Shown piece by piece: positions 9,847 through 20,659 of a stretch of 64,000 bases of DNA (position 1 is the first letter of the stretch; every line of letters starts with the position of its first letter). Source of the stretch: Saxidomus purpurata. Lineage: Eukaryota; Mollusca; Bivalvia; Venerida; Veneridae. The DNA lies in the NCBI GenBank assembly GCA_022818135.1, contig JAFMSR010000015.1, forward strand, positions 31,045,929-31,109,928, given 5' to 3'. Under the pieces are notes generated by a model, which did no database searches, was not told the DNA's origin, and worked only from the letters and a program-made list of their open reading frames with translations. The translations under genes and the position numbers were made by a program.

Positions 9847-11570
9847 AACTATCTATCTATCTATCTTGTTATACTGCCTCACACCTCTCACGAGTATTAT
9901 GGGCAGGGTGCACGCCGGGTGTTAATAAAAGATAAAACTACTGCAAGATAGCTCCTACAGTCAAGAGAAACAAGACGGTTAAAACTGTTAAAATAGTAAA
10001 AGAGTAAAAGGGTTAAAAACAACTGTTGTATGACTAATAATTGATTTGGGCCACTGCCTGCTTGAATGATTCAAGATCAGGCAGGATCGCAATATGTGTG
10101 GGTAATCTATTCCACAGGACTGTGGTATGGGGGGAAAAGAGTACTTAAAGAAGTCCGAATTTGCATGGGTTTGGCGGAGACTAAGGGGGTGCATATGTCT
10201 TGTTAACCTGTTTGGGACTTCTAGGTAACTGGGCAGGGAGATTGCTACAAGATTGTAGTATATTTTGTAAAACATAACCAATTTGGAGGCTTGATGCCTG
10301 TTCTCAAGGGTGCTCCATCCAAGGGTGTTCTGCAGGTCTGTCACACTGGTATCTCTGGAATAATCATTTTTTACCCATCTGATTGTGCGTCGCTGGACCA
10401 TCTCCAGCCTGTGAATATTAACCTGGGTGTGTGGTGACCATACAGATGATGCATACTCTAGTTGTGGTCTGACTAATGTTTTGTAAGAGAGTGATTTGAT
10501 ATTTTCATGTTTTGTTTTAATGTTACGTTTGAGAAAGCCTAGTGTTCTGTTTGCATTTGTTGTTATTCTTGAGATGTGTGTATTCCAGCTGAGATCTTGG
10601 CTGATGTCTACACCAAGGTATTTTGCATCCTTAGCTGGTGAGAGTGTTTGACCATGAAGCTTATATGGGAACTGGATAGGTTTTCTACTACGTGTGATAT
10701 GGAGGACCTGACATTTACTAGGGTTAAATTCCATGTCCCACAGTTTTTCCCACGTTTCTAGCTTAGAGAGATCATTTTGTAACCTTTGACAATCAGAGAG
10801 GCAAGTAACTGCAAGGTAAACGGCAGTGTCATCAGCAAAAAGCCGCACCTGGGAGGTAACCGTGTCAGGGAGATCATTTATATAGAGTAGGAACAACAGA
10901 GGTCCTAGGACAGAGCCCTGGGGGACCCCAGATGTAACAGGGACTTGATCAGACGTGCAACCGTTAACCACTACTGACTGAGATCTACCTATTAAAAAGG
11001 ACCGGATCCAAGACACAGTTTGACTGGAGACACCATGCTCTTGGAGTTTAAGTAATAATTTAAGATGGTTGACTTTATCGAAGGCTTCACTAAAATCAAG
11101 TTGGACTAGGTCGGTCTGTTTACCTGAGGAAAGGTTTTTGGATATTTCATAAACTAGCTCAATGAGCCGAGTCTCACAGGACCGTCTTTCACGGAACCCA
11201 TGTTGCAGCTCATAAAGTATGTTGTGTTTTGAGAGATGTGTGGATAGGCTAGATGCAATTATGTGTTCTAGGAGTTTACATAGAATACAAGTTAGCGATA
11301 TGGGTCTGTAGTTAGCAGGGTCACTAGTATCACCTTTTTTTAATAGTGGAGCGACATTTGCCTTCGTCCAATCGGATGGGAGTTGACCAGTATTAAGGGA
11401 TCTTTTAAAGATTAGTGATACTATGTCAAGGATCTCATGGCGGAGCTCCTTCAAGACAATGGGCTTAATCATATCTGGGCCAGCAGCCTTATCCACTTTT
11501 AGGTTTTGGAGTAATTTCAGGACGCCGTTGGGGGTCAATTTCAATGTTGGGCATTGTAGGGTATTTCCTT
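9847..11570 (-). mobile_element. 5'-truncated non-LTR retrotransposon (jockey/CR1-type LINE)
   Basis: A minus-strand LINE fragment. The 3' end carries a short tetranucleotide tail (CTAT repeats on the plus strand at 9847-9866), typical of CR1/L2/jockey-like elements. The 5' part (ORF1 and endonuclease) is missing, and similarity stops near 11570 where an in-frame TAG appears. The reverse transcriptase frame is intact, so the copy is probably young. It lies downstream of the RSF1-derived pseudogene. Confidence 0.85.
9988..11544 (-). CDS. LINE reverse transcriptase ORF
   Basis: A 518-residue frame with no internal stop encoding the RT domain and C-terminal region of a non-LTR retrotransposon. 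Motifs in order: KAAGPDMI (~19-26), PANYRPISLTCILCKLLEHI (76-95), HGFRERRSC (115-123), the catalytic LVQLDFSEAFDKVNH (147-160), SGVPQGSVLGPLLFLLYIND (205-224) and the active-site FADD (236-239). The first listed codon is TTG; similarity continues a few residues upstream to about 11568, so there is no genuine start and the protein is truncated at its N terminus. The endonuclease domain is absent, so the copy is not autonomous. It probably belongs to the jockey/CR1 side of the LINE tree; exact clade not settled. Confidence 0.9.
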   Translation of the reverse strand: MKLTPNGVLKLLQNLKVDKAAGPDMIKPIVLKELRHEILDIVSLIFKRSLNTGQLPSDWTKANVAPLLKKGDTSDPANYRPISLTCILCKLLEHIIASSLSTHLSKHNILYELQHGFRERRSCETRLIELVYEISKNLSSGKQTDLVQLDFSEAFDKVNHLKLLLKLQEHGVSSQTVSWIRSFLIGRSQSVVVNGCTSDQVPVTSGVPQGSVLGPLLFLLYINDLPDTVTSQVRLFADDTAVYLAVTCLSDCQRLQNDLSKLETWEKLWDMEFNPSKCQVLHITRSRKPIQFPYKLHGQTLSPAKDAKYLGVDISQDLSWNTHISRITTNANRTLGFLKRNIKTKHENIKSLSYKTLVRPQLEYASSVWSPHTQVNIHRLEMVQRRTIRWVKNDYSRDTSVTDLQNTLGWSTLENRHQASKLVMFYKIYYNLVAISLPSYLEVPNRLTRHMHPLSLRQTHANSDFFKYSFPPIPQSCGIDYPHILRSCLILNHSSRQWPKSIISHTTVVFNPFTLLLF

Positions 11571-11574
11571 TTTC

Positions 11575-12300
11575 CTAGGGAAGTCCTGCAAACCCACTTT
11601 ATCATTTTATTTCACAAATTAAGCTTTTTACTTACATTACATACTATAAAAGTCAGTCACGCATAAAATAGGATCACATTTACAACTTGCTTTGATTTAT
11701 TTAATACAGCGCAGTGTCTTTTTCATTTCTATTGAACACAAACAATTTCTGACAAGACGTTACTGAGAAGAAAAGAGAAAATACTATTTAAGGTTTCACA
11801 ATTTGTTGCAATCTTTTAAAATTGAAGTGTACATGTTTGCATGTTGTATTCTTCAAGCTTTTCGTCCCAACCAAGAAAAACATTTGCCATCAGGTAAGAT
11901 GTTTTGACCTTTTGACTGAGGAAATAGATATTCAAATATCGGCTTGAAACATAACACAGTTCTCTAACCTCTTAGTGATACTATCTGCATATTTTGCTTT
12001 TTCCTTTGCTATGTTACTATGTTGTTTGCCTTTTATTCTTCAAGATCTTTTAACTGTCTGAGCATATACAAATGTGGATATTTAAATACCGGCTTGGAGA
12101 ACAGTTCAATGATATGATAGTATTTGTCTTGATACAGTCAGTAATTGTTACCTGACACAACATTTATTCATTTAATTCTCAGGGTTTAAGTTATTCAGTC
12201 ATAAGGAATTAATAAGCAAGTATTCCAAGTTTCAAAGCAAAAGATCTCTAGAATTAAGACAAAAAAGTGGAGATTACCAAACATAAAAGTAACTTTAGTT
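11575..12300. other. Non-coding, AT-rich spacer
   Basis: Between the LINE and the RSF1-like duplication. Two loosely similar segments (around 11930-11950 and 12078-12100, ATTCAAATATCGGCTTG-like) suggest a weak local repeat. No gene seen. Confidence 0.4.
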
Positions 12301-12705
12301 TCAAAGCAATATTATTAAAATCTTATAATTGATTTTAAAGCTGGTACAGAGGTGTGACGCCAAAGCAGATGTGAGCATAATTACTTCCCCTTTTTTTTTA
12401 AATTCAAGATAAAAACTGAACCTTTAGCTGAATGGTTGCCATGGCAATATGTAAATATTTTTAGAAATATATTTTTGGAAAGTTTTTAGCTATCTATGAT
12501 AGAAGTTAGAGACAAGTGCTTGACAAAACAAGACGATGAAAAAAAAATTCTGTATACATGTACTGTAGCGCAGATAACTCAAAATCTGAATCATTTCCTT
12601 GAGACCTTTTTTATCATGTCACTCCTCATTTCAATCATAGAAATAATTTATTGCACATCTCCAAATATACATGTATAAAAGCAATTAACTTATAAATCCC
12701 CTCAC

Positions 12706-15437
12706 CTTTTTCTGTTTAGCTGCCCTTACACACTGGGAGATCCTTTCATAATCATGATTTGGGTCATCACTATCTTCAACAGTTATGGCTTTCAAATCTA
12801 ATTCAACCATCTTTTTAAACTATTCACCAGACATGGTGCTTTCTTCTTCTGTTCAATTCTTTTTACTTCCTTTTGTATAGCTGCCCTTACTCGATTTAAA
12901 CTTTCTTTTTCTTCCTTTTCCAGACATTATTTCCCTCATAGCCTTTTCTTTGATAGTCACATTTGATGCCAAGCACACTTTCCCAGGTACAGATTTATTT
13001 TGTTTCAGATTTTCTGCGGAAGGGGTATCCACTTCATAGCCAGTTACCTTGTCATAGAACTTCCTCTTTGGTCCAGCTATTATTAATCTTTTATCAGCTG
13101 GTAGTGTCAGACCTTCCTGACGAACACCTACTGCCATTTTTTTCATTGATTCATTATTACCTTCTTCCTTTATGGCAACACTTGGAGCAGCATTAGTTTT
13201 AACATGTTCTTTAATCATATTTGATACCAATGGATTTGAAGTCTTTGTGCCTAATAAAGATTTCAATGCCACTTCACTCTTTTGATCAGGTATTACAGTG
13301 TTCTGCATTGGCTTAATTGTAACACAAGTACTAGAATCATGAAATAGGGACTGTCCCTTGATTAACACAGGGGCATGTCCTGCAGCAAATGTATTTCTTC
13401 GCATCATAACAGGCACAGCTGCAGGGGGCCTCACATTTGGATTGTTTGCGAGAAGAGAATTGGAACCAGCTCCTGTTGATATGGCTGGTGTTTTCATTGA
13501 TCCATTATTACCTTCTTCCTTTATGGCAACACTTGGAGCAGCATTAGTTTTAACACATTCTTTAATCATATCTGATACCAATGAATTTGAAGTCTCTGTG
13601 CCTAACAAAGATTTCAATGCCCCTTCACTCTTTTGATTGGGTGATACAGTGTTCTGCATTGGCTTTATTGTAACACAAGTACTAGAATCACGTAATAGGG
13701 ACCGTCCCTTTTTTAACACAGGGGCATGTCCTGGAGCAAATGTATTTCTTCGCATCATAACAGGCACAGCTGCAGGGGGCCTCACATTTGGATTGTTTGC
13801 GAGAAGAGAATTGGAACTAGCTCCGGTTGATCTTGCTGGTGTTTTCATTGATCCATTATTACCTTCTTCCTTTATGGCAACACTTGGAGCAGCATTAGTT
13901 TTAACATGTTCTTTAATCATATTTGATACCAATGAATTTGAAGTCTTTGTGCCTAATAAAGATTTCAATGCCACTTCACTCTTTTGATCAGGTATTACAG
14001 TGTTCTGCATTGGCTTTATTTTAACACAAGTACTAGAATCACGTAATAGGGACCGTCCCTTTTTTAACACAGGGGCATGTCCTGGAGCAAATGTAGTTCT
14101 TCGCATCATAACAGGCACTGCTGCAGCGGGTCTCACATTTGGATTGTTTGTTAGAAGAGAATTGGAACCAGCTCCTGTTGATATGGCTGGTGTAACTAGC
14201 ATTGTATTCTGTGTTGGTACCCAAGGTCTTACCAGCATGGTATTGTTCACTACATTTGGCATACTTCCTGGCACTTTTAAAGGAACTAAAACAGTTTTCA
14301 CAAGATTAGCAACTGAGCCAGATTTGTTGGGAGTGTTAACAACAGACACTGACGGAGTAAGTCTGCCTATCTGAGGATTTTTGCTAACTCCTGAATCATT
14401 TTTGGTTGATAAATAAATAACATTAGGCATTGTTGAGTTTTCTACACTTACATTTGTAACATAAACAGTTCCCTTAAATTTAGCAACTGGGCTAGATTTG
14501 TTTGGAGTATTAACAACAGACACTGATGGAGTATTTCTGACTATTCGAGGATTTTTGCTGACTTCTGAATCGTTTTTGGACGAGTAATAGATAACATTAG
14601 GCATTATTGGGTTTTCTACACTTTCATTTGAAACATAAAGGGATTTCATTATTTCTTTTTCCTCTTCAGAGTCAGTCTTAGAAAATGTTGGTTGCATTTT
14701 TTCTTTGTTACATTTTTTTTTATGATTATCCTCTGTTTCGTTTACCACCTTTAAATTGTTTCCCATTATTTCCTGAAGTTTTGCACAAGCTCTATCTTTC
14801 AATTCTTTAACACAATTCTCTGATGTCCATTCACATTTATCTATGTCAGTTTCACTTGCTGTGTCTGTTTCTGATCTGTTCTCTTCTTCATCTGTATTGG
14901 TGTCATCATCAGAATCATCCAAGGCTTCTTCAATATGAATAATTTCATCTCCAACCATCATAGACAATAAACCTCCTCTGGATTTAGACTGACCTAAAGA
15001 TTTTTCTTTTGATTCTAAAAGGTCCTGAAATGCATTGTCAAATACTTCTTCTTCATTCCTCAACTTTGTATCTACAATACTGAGATTCTTTTTGTCAATG
15101 AGTCCTGGAATTTCAACGGATTGATTTTCAACTAAATTAATCTGTGAATGAATTTTAACTGGTTCAATAGGAGAATCCTTTTTAGCAGACTTGATGTTGG
15201 AGTCCCTATCCCTAGATTTTGAGTCAGAAAACTTTACACCTATTTTAGTGCCACCACCCTTCTTCAAATAATTGTCTAACTCTCCTTGAGAAAGTCTTGT
15301 TAGTGCAACATCACAGTGAGGTAAATCATAGTGCTTTTCATCCTGTAGTATCTCGGCTTTGCTTCTTCGTTTTATAGGTTTGAAAAATCGAGGGGAACTC
15401 CTACTACTTGAACAGTATACACCATAGGCTGCATCTT
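12706..15437 (-). pseudogene. RSF1-like pseudogene, exon 7 copy
   Basis: Opens after the same acceptor as the intact gene (ATTCATTCACAG) and reads a conserved start (RRSKAEILQDEKHYDLPHCD). It ends at a conserved AAAAAG/GTGAGG donor. Lysine/glutamate/serine-rich and probably disordered, with an acidic patch (GDEIIHIEEALDDSDDDTNT). The stops at 12853 and 12820 would remove the last ~46 residues of the exon and everything downstream. Confidence 0.85.
13149..14189 (-). repeat. Three 351-bp (117-codon) tandem repeats inside the pseudogene exon
   Basis: Three consecutive in-frame copies, each from STGA.SNSLL to about EEGNN.SMK, spaced ~351 bp (for example CTTCTTCCTTTATGGCAACA at about 13162, 13513 and 13864). 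The intact RSF1 exon 7 contains this segment once. The period is a multiple of three, so the array kept the frame. Confidence 0.9.
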
Positions 15438-15533
15438 CTGTGAATGAATAAGAAGACTATTCTGAATAATATTGACTTCATATCTAGCTACATGTTTATA
15501 AATGTACATGACTGTAGGGTTAATACACAATTT

Positions 15534-15648
15534 TTGGTGTTTTAACATTTGCAGAATCCTGAGGAATGGTTGGTGCCCAAGTCCGTGAAGGCGAGGGCAC
15601 TAACATATCCCGAGGGATTCTGCTGGTGTTATAACATGAAACACCATT
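15534..15648. repeat. Foldback element
   Basis: GCAGAATCCTGAGG and the facing CCGAGGGATTCTGC, plus TTGGTGCCC/GGGCACTAA inside, form an imperfect 115-bp inverted repeat in the pseudogene intron. Confidence 0.6.
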
Positions 15649-15658
15649 TTGTTAGCTC

Positions 15659-15957
15659 TATTCTAGCATAAAACATCATAAAAATAAGAATGTAACGCTC
15701 TTACTGGTACAACATTCCACAATGCACCGAACAACGTCTATGTTGTTTAGATCATATCTATGACGATACCTGCGGTTTATGCCCGGCACTGTCGATGATA
15801 GACTTGGGAGACAGTTCCATTGTATACAATGGCCCTGTAATGAGCATTTATTAAAACGGGTTATAGCGCATGTGAATCTCCCTATTAACATACATTTTTT
15901 CTTCCGTTTAAACATTGGCAAAATAGGAAAAGACAGCACTTTTTATGCTAGAATTTA
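15659..15957. mobile_element. Short MITE-like element
   Basis: A 13-bp inverted repeat TTCTAGCATAAAA (15661-15673) and TTTTATGCTAGAA (15942-15954) bounds a ~300-bp AT-rich interior without coding potential. Confidence 0.5.
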
Positions 15958-16440
15958 TGGCTGTTCCTATCTTTTTCCAGGTCCTACTTAAAATACCTAA
16001 GTTTACATTAGATTAAAATTTATTTTGTTTTTCTTCTTGCAAATGTATTGTGCACTAGATAATAAAGGGAAAAGCAGTCAGATAATTATTTTACTTTAAA
16101 TTGAGTAACTTGTTTTCACGCTCACTTTTACTATACAACCGCTAACGAAATTGATAAGAGTCAGGAGGTTTACCGATAACATCAAAAGCAATGCACTTAT
16201 GTTTGTAGATTGCCGACTCGCTTGTCAAAGTAGCTATGAAGCACCGCCCAATATTGGTTTCCTAAACTCAATGAAAGCTGCCGAAACGGACATGTTACAC
16301 ACACAAACACTTGACGGAATGGGTAACAACATGCAGAGGCAGATAATTACTAAAACTTTAACATGTAACTATCATTGTGTCGGGTATTGCTCACATTTTG
16401 GTGTAGTAACGTGTACGAACGTTAAAGAAAACATTTTAAA

Positions 16441-17654
16441 CTAGAGCTATCACTAAATGTGATTAATACCCCCAAAAGACTGCTTTATAAACTGAAGAAG
16501 TTCGTAGTAACATAATACCTTGCAAACAAACTAAAAAGAGATATTGTTCTTGGCAATAACTCTGTAATTTGTCAAGATAGAGTTATGGTTCTTGTACACT
16601 GCACTTCCTCTCAATGTGCTTGACCATTGTATGAAGTCTTATTGAATTCCAACTTGTAGTTTTCAAGTTATGCTCCTGACAAGGAAAAGTAACAAAGGGC
16701 AATAACTCTAAAATTAGTCAAGATGGAGTTAGGGTTCTTGTGCACTGCACTTCGTCTCAATGTGCTTGACCATAGTATGAAGTTGTATTGAATTCCAACC
16801 AGTAGTTTTCAAGTTATGCTCCGGACAAGGAAAAGTAACAAAGGGCAATAACTCTGTAATTAGTCAAGATGGAGTTATAGTTCTTGTGCACTGCACTTCC
16901 TCTCAATGTGCTTGACCATTGTATGAAGTTGTATTGAATTCCAACTTGTAGTTTTCAAGTTATGCTTTGGACAAGGAAAACTAACAAAGGGCAATAACTC
17001 AGTAAATACTCAAGATAGAGTTATGGTTCTTGTGCACTGCACTTCCTCTGAGTTTGCTTGATCATTGTATGAAATTGTATTGAATTCCAACTTTTAGTTT
17101 TCAAGTTATGCTCCGGACAAGGAAAAGTAACAAAGGGAAATAACTCTGAAATTAGTCAAGATGGAGTTATGGTTCTTGTGCACTGCACTTCCTCTCAATG
17201 TGCTTGACCATTGTATGAAGTCTTACTGAATTCCAACTTGTAGTTTTCAAGTTATGCTCCGGACAAGGAAAAGTAACAAAGGGCAATAACTCTAAAATTA
17301 GTCAAGATGGAGTTATGGTTCTTGTGCACTGCACTTCCTCTCAATGTGCTTGACCATTGTATGAAGTTGTATTGAATTCCAACTTGTAGTTTTCAAGTTA
17401 TGCTCCGGACAAGGAAAAGTAACAAAGGGCAATAACTCTGTAATTAGTCAAGATGGAGTTATAGTTCTTGTGCACTGCACTTCCTCTCAATGTGCTTGAC
17501 CATTGTATGAAGTTGTATTGAATTCCAACTAGTAGTTTTCAAGTTATGCTCCGGACAAGGAAAATGCAACAGACCGCCCGACCGACCGACCGACCGACCG
17601 ACCAACCACCGGGTGACTCCTATATACCCCCCTAAACTTCGTTTTGGGGGTATA
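16441..17654 (+). mobile_element. Pearl/HINE-like element B (146-bp core x ~7)
   Basis: The head TAGAGCTATCACTAAATGTG leads into ATACCCCC. About seven copies of a ~146-bp unit follow (AACAAAGGGCAATAACTCTG, CACTGCACTTCCTCTCAATG, TTCAAGTTATGCTCCGGACA), from about 16540 to 17563. A (GACC)n microsatellite and a terminal hairpin TATACCCCC...GGGGGTATA (17623-17654) close the element. The ATACCCCC head motif is repeated in the hairpin. A related, broken array lies at 52674-54712. Confidence 0.75.
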
Positions 17655-18060
17655 AAAATATCTCAGGCCAAAAAGAAATATATCTGTGTTTCGGGCAACC
17701 CGACCCTCCCTAGCAAAACCCCCCCGACCCTAGAGTTTTTTTTTCCAAAAAAAAAAAAAATGAAAAAAAAAAAAATATTTTTTAATGTGTCCCTACCCTA
17801 CATGTACCTAGCATTATTGGGACCTTTGCCCCAACCACAGACTGTTTTTTTCCAACCTATAGCATTTTTCTGGATTAAAAAAAAAATAAAATAAAAACTT
17901 TGCCCCTACCCTACCAAGAATTTTTGGGACCGTTGCCCTAAACACAGATATTTTTTTTTTCCTCATAACAATAAAACGACGGGCGTTTTTACGGCGGGAA
18001 AACGCCGGTGAAAAATTGTGTGTGCTGAAAAACTGAATCAGCTTTTAACACATAAATTGT
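17655..18060. other. Low-complexity A/T- and C-rich stretch
   Basis: Runs of A, T and CCC in a short degenerate tandem (phrases such as GGGACC.TTGCCC and CAGA..GTTTTTTTCC). The open frame across it is low-complexity and not a gene. Confidence 0.5.
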
Positions 18061-18149
18061 GTTTTTTGCCTACCTTCATATATCTGTGACTTATTGTATT
18101 TCTATGACATACACGGTAAACTCACTGCAGTCAAAAAACAATAAAGAGG

Positions 18150-18335
18150 GCAGTGGTGGTGTAGAGGTTGTGGTGTCTGTCACTCATTCTGGAGGCCGTT
18201 TCGGATTCGAGCCCAACTGGGTTTCACGACCGTACCTCATTTGATTCCAGTACTATTTCTCCAGGAAGCGGACTCGCGAGTGGCTCGATAAGCTACAAGC
18301 TTTCTTCACAATCGAGCTAAAATAATTGGTATAAA
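18150..18335 (+). mobile_element. tRNA-derived SINE (family 2)
   Basis: Degenerate A box (GGTGGTGTAGAGGTTGTGG), B box (GGATTCGAGCCC), then a body with AGGAAGCGGACTCG and CTCGATAAGCT ending AATTGGTATAAACT. The same body is present in inverted orientation at 52262-52525. Confidence 0.65.
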
Positions 18336-19340
18336 CTAAATAATGTGATCGTGGAGAGACATTTAATATAATTATATAGTTAACGTGTAATGTAGTTAAT
18401 TGTACACATACGATACTGATAAACATGGCATGTGTATCTTACTTATACTTCAAATGAAAATAAACAATACAAATTCTCATGCGTAGCTCTCTTTCAAATT
18501 CCGTGGAGTTGCATTAATAAACATTTCTGCAGGGAATCACCCATTTGCGTGAAGGGTTTTTGTTCATGCCATATTAAAGATACATTTAAATCTATACTTT
18601 ATACATTGACACTGTATATGAAATGTACTCGGCCTCTAAAACCAGTATGTAAACATAAATATTTGTTCATAAAGCTCAAATTGTATTCAGCGATCGATAC
18701 CTGGCTATTGAGGTATTGTACACCCCTATTTCTAACGGTGATTTAATAGTAGAATCTTCTGCTTTATGTACGTTCAACTCAAAATGGGTATTAAGCTCTG
18801 ATTATGAAAACTATATCATATGATAATTTGAACAGTAGAATAACCGTCGCGTGCATGTGAAGAAGTCTTGATGATCGTTTTTCCCGTGCAGTGCTAAAAT
18901 TGTAGATGGCGTCAAATCGATGGTATTTAATTATAGAGTTAAGTAAAGATATAAATGAGGTATAGTTAGATTTTATGCATTGTGCCGTGACTGCACTTTT
19001 ATACTTTTATATTCTATGAATAGGTCATAGCTCACAAGTCCAAATCCTACTATAATACCGTCGCCGACAAAAATATAACTTTAATGGCCATGGATTCATT
19101 TCACAATTCTCTATAACAAGACATGTTGAAACTCTGACCTAAGTAGCGGTTTCCACACTTACGACATATTTTATCAAGTTATCAGTAAATATTGATTGAC
19201 AGCATACCTGGATAAAATTGCATCGCTCTGATTGGAGCGGCGTAATAAAGCATTGTGCTTTCTTTGAAGATGTGATCAGCTGTCGCCGAAATGAACTCTG
19301 ACCGTTACATTTTGACTTGTGCTGAATTCACGCCCCTCTA
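18336..19340. other. Right interior of the 3.2-kb TIR element, no gene recognised
   Basis: AT-rich sequence without a credible transposase or spliced frame; the 104-codon frame at 18432-18746 has no recognisable motif. Confidence 0.4.
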
Positions 19341-19629
19341 ATCAATTTCGTTAGCGGTTGTACCTATAAATACTCTGTCAAAAATACAGCCAACGCATAT
19401 TTCACATCAAAAGAGTTTTTTTCAACTTTATGCTTTAAATGTCATAGTTTATTCACGCAGACAAGTGTCAAAATGTATAATAATGAAACGGTTATTAGTG
19501 TAGAAAAGTGATCCATAAGCTGGATTGTAAAAATCCTACATTTAGTTGCTCAGTTAAAATACCTTACTTTGCATTAGATGGGACACTTGATTCCAATATA
19601 GCCCTCATTTTACTAACATATTTTAATAC

Positions 19630-19751
19630 CTGTAGCAGTTGTCATAAGCTCCTTCAGTAAGACTCTTTTCTGGGAGGACATTTCACCCGATTTTGGCAAA
19701 GCTGGATCTTCTTGTTTCAGTTCCTCTGCTTCTTCCAAAGTCTCTATAAAA
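19630..19751 (-). pseudogene. RSF1-like pseudogene, exon 6 fragment
   Basis: Reads ETLEEAEELKQEDPALPKSG in the same frame as RSF1 exon 6 and keeps its donor (ACAG/GTATTA). Similarity stops at 19751, inside the exon, marking the breakpoint of the duplication. The adjoining sequence (19752-19818) is a dispersed repeat also found at 28685-28742. Confidence 0.85.
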
Positions 19752-19974
19752 GTGTAAGATGAGATTTTCCAGCACTGGTAAAAACTGCAGATACCCCCAT
19801 CTGGTATGCAAGAATGATCTATCATTTATATTTGTTTCAGAAAACACTTTAACAAGATTGCTGATGTTTAATAATATATTATGCTTTTAATCATTCAAAT
19901 ATAAGTTAATATTTAGAATGATTAATGAATAAAGTAAACGACGGAAACATCTACTTGACGGCTGCTCATAGCCC

Positions 19975-20349
19975 CTCGCGGTGTGCACGTCGCGGAACAG
20001 GCGTTGGGTCTCAACGGAAACTATATCAACACACACAACAGGACTTCGGTCCAAACAGGACTTCGGTACAAACTCGATCTAATGGCTGTCGAGGCCTCAG
20101 CTAACAACGAGGGGAGTGACCCTGACAAAAGCCGTTTGTTAAATACCAGCCGGCAACGAAGATGCACGGTGTGTGATGTCCACCAACCTCCAGAATCCCT
20201 GTGTGCCGGTGACATGTGCCAAGTGACTGGGGACCAACACAAACAACAGCACGATGGCGGCAGACAGCTTCAAGACAGAGGATATCCCTTACAGTGTTTG
20301 TGCTCGGAGAAATACATCAGTGTTACGTTTAATTAGCACTTACAGCTAA
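19975..20349 (+). other. GC-richer island with weak ORFs
   Basis: Locally GC-richer than its surroundings. It contains a 117-codon frame (19983-20336) and, in another frame, a Kozak-like ACGATGGCGG start at 20254 giving a 31-residue frame to 20349. A first exon or promoter-proximal region is possible, but no donor or family match was found. A fragment of an older element is equally likely. Confidence 0.25.
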
Positions 20350-20659
20350 GAGTTTTATTTATTTCTGTAGGAGTCTATATGGAAAGTAGCAGTGCCTGTT
20401 GTGACCATGTTTTTTCATAATTTACTTGAAAAATCATTGGTGAGGATTAAACTATTTAATGACCATTTGCATTAATTTTATTTTAACATATGGCTTCAGA
20501 AATCTTAGTTATAGAGTGTCTATGACAAATAGTTTTAGTTAATCTTTCCCTCAGTGAGATTCTGACTAGCTAAAACAACTTTTTTTTTATCACATTGCCA
20601 AAAACCTTCTGGGTGGATTGAGTAACCTAGGAGATTTGGCAATCTTTTAAACTTTTTCT

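Larger units (their letters stand above)
16136..19360. mobile_element. 3.2-kb TIR element with TA target site
   Basis: The 20-bp terminus CAACCGCTAACGAAATTGAT at 16136-16155 is exactly inverted at 19341-19360, with four further matching bases (AGAG) after one mismatch. TA flanks both ends, as in Tc1/mariner-type insertion. No transposase was recognised inside. It contains a nested pearl/HINE-like element (16441-17654) and a SINE (about 18150-18335). It interrupts the intron of the RSF1-like pseudogene, so it inserted into, or was carried with, the duplicate. Confidence 0.7.
12300..19751 (-). pseudogene. Partial RSF1 duplicate (exons 6-7), broken
   Basis: A second, incomplete copy of the RSF1 gene at 39.4-58.1 kb. 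It keeps the 3' part of exon 6 (19630-19751), exon 7 (12706-15437, acceptor and donor both conserved) and part of intron 7 (similarity from ~12300). Exons 1-5, with the start codon and WHIM region, are missing. Exon 7 has lost most of its acidic 5' half relative to the intact copy, has a segment triplicated, and carries two in-frame stops near its 3' end: TGA at 12853-12855 (CGA in the intact copy) and TAG at 12820-12822. The longest frame, 804 residues, starts at an internal Met and is unlikely to be a true start. A 3.2-kb TIR transposon lies in the intron. Transcription cannot be judged from sequence. Confidence 0.85.

Noticed and set aside
12963..14374. Plus-strand frames opposite the RSF1-like pseudogene
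   Set aside because: Antisense shadows of the triplicated coding repeat; they repeat the same peptide and lack gene signals.
16151..16444. 97-codon frame just inside the 3.2-kb TIR element
   Set aside because: No transposase motif or splice support; probably a chance frame in the element's left end.
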